Source of the DNA: an uncultured Clostridia bacterium
GTDB lineage: Bacteria > Bacillota > Clostridia > TANB77 > CAG-508
DNA: 47,465 nt
Assembly (NCBI GenBank): GCA_944387495.1
Contig: CALXFD010000013.1
Location: 1-47,465 of the forward strand
Direction: 5' to 3'
Under the pieces are notes generated by a model. That model was not told the origin of the DNA and searched no databases. It was given only the letters and a program-made list of their open reading frames with translations. Numbering within the stretch: position 1 is the first letter of the stretch; each line of letters opens with the position of its first letter. A program made the translations under genes and the position numbers. Of this stretch, positions 42,665 to 47,465 are shown piece by piece.

Positions 42665-43933
42665 CTATATTTCCTCTTCTTCTTCAAACCAATTAAAACT
42701 ACTAGAATTCTTATTTTTCAAATACCATTCTTTTATAGCTTGTTTTGATAAACTCTTTTTCCAACCTTTAATTTTTCTTGGATGCTTTATATTATTTGGT
42801 CCAGTCATATTCGCTAATATATCAATTGCTATTAATGTAATAGAGTTATTATCCAACCTGCTATAATCCCTATAATTATTGCTATAAAAATTGTCTTTAT
42901 TTTGAAAGCCATATTTTTCTCGTTGCATCTTTCTTCTTGATGTATAAATTCGTTCATCTTGTCCATAATCACTGTTTCTACATTCTCTATCAATTTTTCT
43001 TGTAAATCGTTCATAATGCTCTGTATTTCTTGCTTGTCCTTTTTCAAAGTTGTCCTTATTTCGTTTATATCTTCTGTCGCTTGTTTGTTCCAAATTATCA
43101 TTTCTGTTACTAAATCTGGATCTAATAACATGTATTTCATTATTATTGGTGTTTGTGCTATTTGTTGTTCTGGTATATCTATTTGATTTTTCTTCTTTAA
43201 TTCTTCCATTGATGGCATTTTCCATCTCCTCCTTTAAATATTTTTTATCATTTAATTTAATATCTCTACATTTCATTCCCTTAGGTGTTGTATAAGTTAT
43301 ATATTTTCTTTTTTTAGTCCATAAAACTTGATATCCTAATTTATTCATATTTTTAAAAAATTCAGTTTTATTTTTACTTTTTTCTAATGAATAATCAATG
43401 GCGTTTGCTAATTTCATTTTCCAACTTTGTCCTTTTAATGCTACTTGATATTCATTTTTATTATATATTCCTTGATACTTTTTCTTTTCTATTATTTCTA
43501 GTCCTGCATCTTTGCAGAGTTTATCAGAATAATCTTTTACTTTCTGCATATCATTTTTTGATTGATTAAATTTCTTTCCATTTTCAAAATTAACAGAATT
43601 TATAATCAAATGATTATGTATATGTTCTCTATCGGTATGTGTTGCAACTAATACTTGAAAACCTTGAAAATAGTTTGCAAATTTTATTCCTATTTCATGT
43701 GCTTTTTGAAAATTTAAAACATCTTTTGGACTAAATGATTGAACAATATGTATATATTGCCTTCCTCCATTTTTATTATAAAATTCTTTAACTGTTTTCA
43801 TTTCTTCCAAACAACTATTGGCAACACAATCTTTTCCTGTTATTAAATTTGCATTTGTTTTATCTGTCCTTGTAACATAATCTATTATCGTTTTTAACTC
43901 TGCTTTTGAATTAGTAAACTTAATAATTGCCAA
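42665..43933 (-). CDS. mobA: MobA-type relaxase
   Basis: 422 residues. N-terminal AIIKFTNSKAELKTIIDYVT with the catalytic tyrosine, then GRQYIHIVQSFSP and the three-histidine metal site in THTDREHIHNHLIINSV. The relaxase nicks oriT and stays bound to the DNA end for transfer. Residues beyond about 240 are Arg/Asn-rich and low complexity, where another gene overlaps in a second frame. The start is a TTG at 43933 after AAGGAG; the longer frame runs into mobC, which it overlaps by 40 bases. Confidence 0.85.
   Translation of the reverse strand: MAIIKFTNSKAELKTIIDYVTRTDKTNANLITGKDCVANSCLEEMKTVKEFYNKNGGRQYIHIVQSFSPKDVLNFQKAHEIGIKFANYFQGFQVLVATHTDREHIHNHLIINSVNFENGKKFNQSKNDMQKVKDYSDKLCKDAGLEIIEKKKYQGIYNKNEYQVALKGQSWKMKLANAIDYSLEKSKNKTEFFKNMNKLGYQVLWTKKRKYITYTTPKGMKCRDIKLNDKKYLKEEMENAINGRIKEEKSNRYTRTTNSTNTNNNEIHVIRSRFSNRNDNLEQTSDRRYKRNKDNFEKGQARNTEHYERFTRKIDRECRNSDYGQDERIYTSRRKMQREKYGFQNKDNFYSNNYRDYSRLDNNSITLIAIDILANMTGPNNIKHPRKIKGWKKSLSKQAIKEWYLKNKNSSSFNWFEEEEEI
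42832..43218 (-). CDS. Nested MobB-like membrane protein inside mobA
   Basis: 128 residues, same strand as mobA, different frame, wholly inside it. AAAGGAGGAG lies 8-17 bases before its ATG, one of the strongest ribosome sites in the window. Central part is a helical coiled coil (QATEDINEIRTTLKKDKQEI), and the C-terminus is a single membrane helix (TIFIAIIIGIIAGWIITLL). This matches the ColE1-type pattern where mobB is embedded in mobA and anchors the relaxosome to the membrane. Confidence 0.75.
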   Translation of the reverse strand: MPSMEELKKKNQIDIPEQQIAQTPIIMKYMLLDPDLVTEMIIWNKQATEDINEIRTTLKKDKQEIQSIMNDLQEKLIENVETVIMDKMNEFIHQEERCNEKNMAFKIKTIFIAIIIGIIAGWIITLLH

Positions 43934-44217
43934 ATAGACTTCATCTCCTTTTTTACATCCTCTAAGTTTATATTTGTTAATCTTCCTTGATTGCATAATT
44001 TAGTTAATTGATTTAAGTTATTTCCTATTTTCCTTAATTGCATTATTATTTCTTCTAATCCATCTATAACTATAATGTCTTTATCCATCGCAGTTCTTAA
44101 TAAATATTCGCTAGTATTTAATTTTGACTTTTCTATTTTACTCTTTATTTTGTTATACTCTTTTTCATTTACTCTAAAAATAAAATGTCTATTTTTATTT
44201 TGTTTTTTCTCTACCAT
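43894..44217 (-). CDS. mobC: MobC-type relaxosome accessory protein
   Basis: 107 residues. Ribbon-helix-helix-like N-terminus (RHFIFRVNEKEYNKIKSKIE, LNTSEYLLRTAM), then the MobC helical region IIMQLRKIGNNLNQLTKLCNQG. MobC binds oriT and helps the relaxase. Start ATG 44217, with a longer frame to 44268 possible. Overlaps mobA by 40 bases. Confidence 0.82.
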   Translation of the reverse strand: MVEKKQNKNRHFIFRVNEKEYNKIKSKIEKSKLNTSEYLLRTAMDKDIIVIDGLEEIIMQLRKIGNNLNQLTKLCNQGRLTNINLEDVKKEMKSIWQLLSLLIQKQS

Positions 44218-44246
44218 AATTAACCTATCCTTTCCTTTTATGGGGT

Positions 44247-44326
44247 TTGGGTTCTCCCAATTCTTCATCGCTAATCTCTATTTTCAAGTCCATTTGTATT
44301 ACAAATGGGAAGCTTGCCTAAAATAA
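44247..44326. other. Candidate oriT upstream of mobC
   Basis: Hairpins TTGGG/CCCAA (44247-44260) and CCATTTGT/ACAAATGG (44290-44308, 3-base loop) are followed by GAAGCTTGCCTAAA. The position just upstream of mobC/mobA is where oriT normally lies. The nick site is not identified. Confidence 0.5.
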
Positions 44327-44329
44327 AGT

Positions 44330-44361
44330 CAAAAAAATAAACTTATTACAATTACAAGTTT
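44330..44361 (-). terminator. Terminator of the initiator-like gene
   Basis: On the minus strand AAACTT, an 11-base loop and AAGTTTA are followed by TTTTTTT; the 5' arm overlaps the last codons. Confidence 0.6.
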
Positions 44362-44837
44362 GTATCTAAATTTGCATATAGTCCATTTAAAAATTCTTCT
44401 GAATATTCTCTACCTATATACTTTTTATTTTTTATATTTCTTTTTATATCTTTATCATTTGTGTTAATAGGTATTTTACAATTTTGATAATTCGTTTCAT
44501 CATTTTTGTTAATAGTGTATCCACAATTTTGATAATACCTATTCATAATTTCTTTTAAAGGTATTATTTGTCTATTTTCTATTTCTTTTGAGTTTGATTT
44601 ATAATTCATATTTATTTTTATATAGTTCTTCTTCTTTAAAAAATTTATTATTCTTGATATGCTTACAACTGTTACATTTAAAATATCAGAAAAATAATTA
44701 TTAGTTGCAAAACAGTATCCTTTATCTTTACTTAAATATATAATCATAGATAATATTATTTTTTCCTTATCTGATAATTTGTTGTTTATCAAAATTTCTG
44801 ATGGCATCCATAGTCCTTTTAAATCTGATTTTTTCAT
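44352..44837 (-). CDS. Replication-initiator-like winged-helix protein
   Basis: 161 residues. GLWMPSEILINNKLSDKEKI then LNVTVVSISRIINFLKKKNYIKI is the helix-turn-helix of mobile-element initiators and DnaD-like proteins. The C-terminus EEFLNGLYANLDTNL recalls the end of the element 1 initiator. It probably drives replication of the excised circle. Upstream, 44866-44897 holds a hairpin and 44838-45009 no gene. Confidence 0.6.
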   Translation of the reverse strand: MKKSDLKGLWMPSEILINNKLSDKEKIILSMIIYLSKDKGYCFATNNYFSDILNVTVVSISRIINFLKKKNYIKINMNYKSNSKEIENRQIIPLKEIMNRYYQNCGYTINKNDETNYQNCKIPINTNDKDIKRNIKNKKYIGREYSEEFLNGLYANLDTNL

Positions 44838-44865
44838 TTTATTTCACTTCATCTCCTATCAAAAA

Positions 44866-44897
44866 AAGACCAAGTATTTATGTACTCAGTCTTTAAT
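44866..44897. terminator. Hairpin in the gap after the amidotransferase gene
   Basis: AAAGAC..AGTA pairs with TACT..GTCTTT with a small internal loop. In the minus direction it lies about 115 bases after the stop at 45010 and could end that operon. Confidence 0.5.
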
Positions 44898-45009
44898 AAA
44901 ATCTATTTTATATAATTTATTTATCATAATTTTGTTTTTACTTTTATTTGTATTTCAGTTATATTTTGATTATCATAATCTTATTTTTTGATCCTATATT
45001 TTTCATATA

Positions 45010-45717
45010 TCAGCATTCATTAATAAACTTTTCAAACAACCTATCTACATATTTTTCATTAAATAATAACTCTGGATGCCATTTTATTCCCATAACAAAT
45101 TTTTTATTTAGTAATTCAAAACTTTCAACAAGACCATCTTCAGAATATGATGAGATTTTTGCATAAGGTTCTACTAATTCTTTTGTTGCTATCATTGAAT
45201 GAATACTATTAACATCTATTTCTTCTTTTTCTATTATTTTATATAGTTTAGTGCACTTTTCTATTTTAATTTTATGCCTATAATTCTTATCATATACATC
45301 ATGACTTTTGCTCTTATCTAAAACTACATCACTACCTAAAGCCCTTAATATATTATTAAATCCAGCACATATTCCAATTAATGGTTTATCTAATTCTATA
45401 ACCTTTTTTGTAATTTCAATTTCGTATTTACAACTATATAATCCTCCTTGTAAAATAAAACCATCACATAATTCAATTTGCTTATATAATCCTTCTATTT
45501 CTTCGCTATTTAATTCCTTCTCATCTTTAATATCATTATCATTAAATTTCATTGTTGCTTCTGTTGGTAGCAATGTTATAGCAATCCCACCATTTTTTAC
45601 TATTAGATATCTTATTTCATCTACTTCATCAATTCTATGCCATAAATCTTCATCATATTTTGGTTGTACTTTTCCTATTATTCCAATTATTGGTTTGTTT
45701 TTCATTATAAATTTCAC
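45010..45717 (-). CDS. Class-I glutamine-amidotransferase-like (peptidase C26) protein
   Basis: 235 residues. KPIIGIIGKVQ at the start, the nucleophile cysteine in IGICAGFNNILRAL, the catalytic histidine/glutamate in GIKWHPELLF. This is the gamma-glutamyl-gamma-aminobutyrate hydrolase (PuuD-like) group, which cleaves gamma-glutamyl amides. Third gene of an operon; its GTG start overlaps the stop of the metallophosphoesterase. An ATG at 45705 is an alternative start. Confidence 0.8.
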   Translation of the reverse strand: MKFIMKNKPIIGIIGKVQPKYDEDLWHRIDEVDEIRYLIVKNGGIAITLLPTEATMKFNDNDIKDEKELNSEEIEGLYKQIELCDGFILQGGLYSCKYEIEITKKVIELDKPLIGICAGFNNILRALGSDVVLDKSKSHDVYDKNYRHKIKIEKCTKLYKIIEKEEIDVNSIHSMIATKELVEPYAKISSYSEDGLVESFELLNKKFVMGIKWHPELLFNEKYVDRLFEKFINEC

Positions 45718-46445
45718 TATTCCTTTCCATAGAAAATTTTTAATATTCCTTTGTAAAACGGAAATTTTAATCTTTCTATTTCTTGTATTACTTCATTAAC
45801 ATTATATTCTATTTTTAATTGTTCGTAATGTATCTCATTTTTATTTATTCCTAATATTCCTGCATTTGCTATATTACTTTTTACAGGACATCCTAAAGAA
45901 CCTGAATTTATATACCATTTATTGTTTTTATTATTAATACTTGTTGTATGTGTATGTCCATATATGAATATATCTGCATCTATTCCACTAAACATTTCTT
46001 CATTTTGTTTAATTGTAGGCTTCCTAATATGTTTTATATATACTCCATTTTCATTATTTGGATAATGAACAATATATATTTTCTTGCCTTCAATTTCTAT
46101 TATGTTTAATATTTTTAATTGTCTAATAAAATTTTTAGAATTCTCGCTTAATTTGCTGTGTGTCCATTCGTGATTATCTATTTCTTCTAAACTCATTGTT
46201 CTTTTATCATCATGCACATTTTTTGGCAATCCTTTTAATAAATATTGTTCATGATTTCCTCTTACTGCTATTAATTTATCTTCGTTTTTCATTAATTCTT
46301 GTACTGTTTCTTCTGGGTTTGGTCCTATTCCAATTATATCTCCACAACATATTATTTTATCTACTTCTATTTTTTCAAATTCGTTTAATACTGCATTAAG
46401 TGCAATAATATTACTATGAACATCTGTTATTATTCCAATTTTCAT
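45717..46445 (-). CDS. Metallophosphoesterase (YfcE/DNA-repair-like calcineurin fold)
   Basis: 242 residues. Metal-ligand motifs in order: GIITDVHSN, CCGDIIGIGP, RGNHEQ, IVHYP and IYGHTHT. Members hydrolyse phosphomonoesters, phosphodiesters or dinucleoside polyphosphates such as Ap4A. The start has AGGTGA. It is three bases from the Nudix gene and overlaps the amidotransferase gene. Confidence 0.83.
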   Translation of the reverse strand: MKIGIITDVHSNIIALNAVLNEFEKIEVDKIICCGDIIGIGPNPEETVQELMKNEDKLIAVRGNHEQYLLKGLPKNVHDDKRTMSLEEIDNHEWTHSKLSENSKNFIRQLKILNIIEIEGKKIYIVHYPNNENGVYIKHIRKPTIKQNEEMFSGIDADIFIYGHTHTTSINNKNNKWYINSGSLGCPVKSNIANAGILGINKNEIHYEQLKIEYNVNEVIQEIERLKFPFYKGILKIFYGKE

Positions 46446-46447
46446 TT

Positions 46448-46990
46448 TTATTCACCTAAAATTTGTTTTCTCTTATTTTTTAATAAATTTATTTCCCTAT
46501 AAAAATCCTCATCATCCCAATTACAAAAAGTATAATTAGAATCATTATTTCTTTTAATTAATTCCATATCTTCAATTGTAACATACTTAACTTCTGATAC
46601 TTCTTCTTTTTGTAATATATAATCTTTTATCTTATAATTAACTACAAAAATAAAATTATATCCAAATCGTTTGTTTTTATCATTATTTTTATAAATATCT
46701 ACAATTTTAATTTGCTCTTTTGGAATTTCAATTCCTAATTCTTCTTTTACTTCTCTAAATATAGCTTCTTCAACAGTCTCTCCACTATCAACTTGTCCTC
46801 CAGTTTTTGCCCACTTATTTGGATTTCTTACTTTATTTGCTGTTCTTTTTTGTAAAAGCACTTCTCCTTTTTCATTCATTATCCAACAAGAAACTGTCCT
46901 TCTCCATAGTCCTTTATTATATGCTACCCACCTATCTTCCACTTGTCCAGTTAATTTATTATTTTCATCTACAATATCTACTAATTCCAT
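46448..46990 (-). CDS. Nudix hydrolase, IDI-like subfamily
   Basis: 180 residues. Nudix box GGQVDSGETVEEAIFREVKE with ELGIE after it, preceded by GLWRRTVSCWIMNEKGEVLL and KRTAN, the same layout as 27498-28037. Start ATG 46990 with AAAGGAG; the longer frame would begin before the promoter at 47016-47044. First gene of a three-gene operon. Confidence 0.82.
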   Translation of the reverse strand: MELVDIVDENNKLTGQVEDRWVAYNKGLWRRTVSCWIMNEKGEVLLQKRTANKVRNPNKWAKTGGQVDSGETVEEAIFREVKEELGIEIPKEQIKIVDIYKNNDKNKRFGYNFIFVVNYKIKDYILQKEEVSEVKYVTIEDMELIKRNNDSNYTFCNWDDEDFYREINLLKNKRKQILGE

Positions 46991-47015
46991 TTGATACTCC
47001 TTTTCATTTTTCCTT

Positions 47016-47044
47016 ATTTTATCATCATGTCTTTTCACTTTCAA
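47016..47044 (-). promoter_or_regulatory. Promoter of the Nudix/metallophosphoesterase operon
   Basis: TTGAAA (47039-47044), 17 bases, TAAAAT (47016-47021). Confidence 0.65.
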
Positions 47045-47052
47045 CAGAAATT

Positions 47053-47083
47053 AAAAAAATTGCAAACTTTTACATCTGCAATT
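47053..47083 (-). terminator. Terminator of the toxin gene
   Basis: On the minus strand AATTGCA and TGCAATT (47058-47064 / 47077-47083) are followed by TTTTT, eight bases after the toxin stop. Confidence 0.7.
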
Positions 47084-47090
47084 CTTTAAT

Positions 47091-47405
47091 CTATAATTTA
47101 TTTTTCCAATCAGTTGCCCCATACAAAATTCTTTCTACATTTACCATTTTTTTATCTTCATTAATTCTATAAAAAGCAATATAATTTTTAATAATTAGTT
47201 TTCTAAATTTATATTTTTTTATCATATCATAATCAATAATAGCAAATTTTTGTGGATTATATTTCAAAGTATTAATTTCATTCTTTATTAATTCAGCATA
47301 TCTTTCTGCGATATTAGGCTCTAATAATTTGTATTTTATATATCTAATAATACTTTTATAGTCCCCTTTTGCTTGAATAGATAATTCTACCTTATATTCT
47401 TCCAA
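47091..47405 (-). CDS. ParE/RelE-family toxin
   Basis: 104 residues. EEYKVELSIQAKGDYKSIIRYI and YKFRKLIIKNYIAFYRINED... VERILYGATDW is the ParE/RelE fold (gyrase poison or mRNA interferase). The start is taken as the TTG at 47405: GGAGG at 47414-47418 lies at the right distance, while the ATG at 47420 is part of that site. It follows an antitoxin gene ending at 47422. Confidence 0.8.
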   Translation of the reverse strand: MEEYKVELSIQAKGDYKSIIRYIKYKLLEPNIAERYAELIKNEINTLKYNPQKFAIIDYDMIKKYKFRKLIIKNYIAFYRINEDKKMVNVERILYGATDWKNKL

Positions 47406-47421
47406 TGCCAAAACCTCCATT

Positions 47422-47465
47422 TTAATTTGCTAAAATTCCTTTAACTTCTTCATATGCTTCTTCAA
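47422..47465 (-). CDS. Antitoxin partner, C-terminal end only
   Basis: Only EEAYEEVKGILAN and the stop are in the window; the rest lies off the right edge. The position directly upstream of a ParE-type toxin identifies it as the probable antitoxin. Confidence 0.55.
   Translation of the reverse strand, partial: EEAYEEVKGILAN

Larger units (their letters stand above)
30763..47465. mobile_element. Element 2: tandem-serine-recombinase mobilisable element (right end not identified)
   Basis: It begins at the break in the CwlD-like gene. Contents: two serine recombinases, small TnpW-like ORF, structured region, DUF6076-like gene, glycosyl/nucleotide-sugar operon, MobC/MobA, initiator. The N-terminal part of the amidase was not found up to 47465, so the end given is the window edge, not a boundary. 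45.0-47.4 kb might already be other DNA. Confidence 0.6.

Noticed and set aside
44838..45009. Right end of element 2, by analogy with the RepA-to-att distance in element 1
   Set aside because: No inverted copy of the left arm and no amidase N-terminus are present in this gap.

Overview
The window is very AT-rich, low-GC Gram-positive DNA. Strong Shine-Dalgarno sites, TTGACA-17-TATAAT promoters, a SpoIIID-type regulator at the left edge and two broken spore-wall genes point to a spore-forming, probably uncultured gut-type Clostridia. No tRNA, rRNA or CRISPR array was seen.

Layout. 1-13.7 kb is ordinary chromosome, almost all on the minus strand: spoIIID-like (partial), tcdA, an FAD-dependent dehydrogenase, a NifS/IscS-type cysteine desulfurase, a patatin-like gene with a broken 3' end, a WG-repeat membrane-anchored protein, a CNNM/HlyC-type transporter, two pseudouridine synthases (RluB and RluD types), a polytopic membrane protein and a double-OB SSB-like protein. 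13.7-27.3 kb is a PdaB-like polysaccharide deacetylase gene split by a 12.87-kb integrated element (element 1). Both attachment sites can be read, and removing the element restores one 258-residue frame. Element 1 carries a large serine integrase, a small PPase, a cargo set (guanylate-kinase-like protein, two dTMP-kinase-like proteins, a CYTH protein, a methyltransferase, a B12-binding radical SAM enzyme, a SPASM radical SAM enzyme, a histidine phosphatase and an HD hydrolase), then a ribbon-helix-helix protein, an origin-like hairpin cluster and a RepA_N-like initiator. 27.4-30.8 kb returns to chromosome: a PPase remnant, a Nudix hydrolase, a small orphan gene, a DUF3791/DUF3990 three-gene locus, another small PPase and the 3' part of a CwlD-like amidase. 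That amidase is cut at about 30.76 kb by a second element (element 2), whose far end is not recognisable before the window ends. Element 2 has two tandem serine recombinases, a structured intergenic region, a DUF6076-like gene, a sugar-nucleotide/glycosyltransferase operon (ManC, G1P-dehydrogenase-like, two GTs, Nudix, HAD), a MobC/MobA cassette with a nested mobB-like gene, a replication-initiator-like protein, then a Nudix/metallophosphoesterase/class-I-amidotransferase operon and a ParE-type toxin-antitoxin pair.

Most interesting reading. Two serine-recombinase elements sit 16.5 kb apart inside two genes of spore peptidoglycan remodelling (PdaB-like and CwlD-like). This resembles the skin-type intervening elements that are excised during sporulation, and at least element 1 is configured to restore its host gene in frame. 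The element 1 cargo looks like an undescribed small-molecule pathway built on nucleotide kinases and radical SAM chemistry. Six places where an apparent single-base insertion breaks a reading frame need read-level checking before any gene is called dead.
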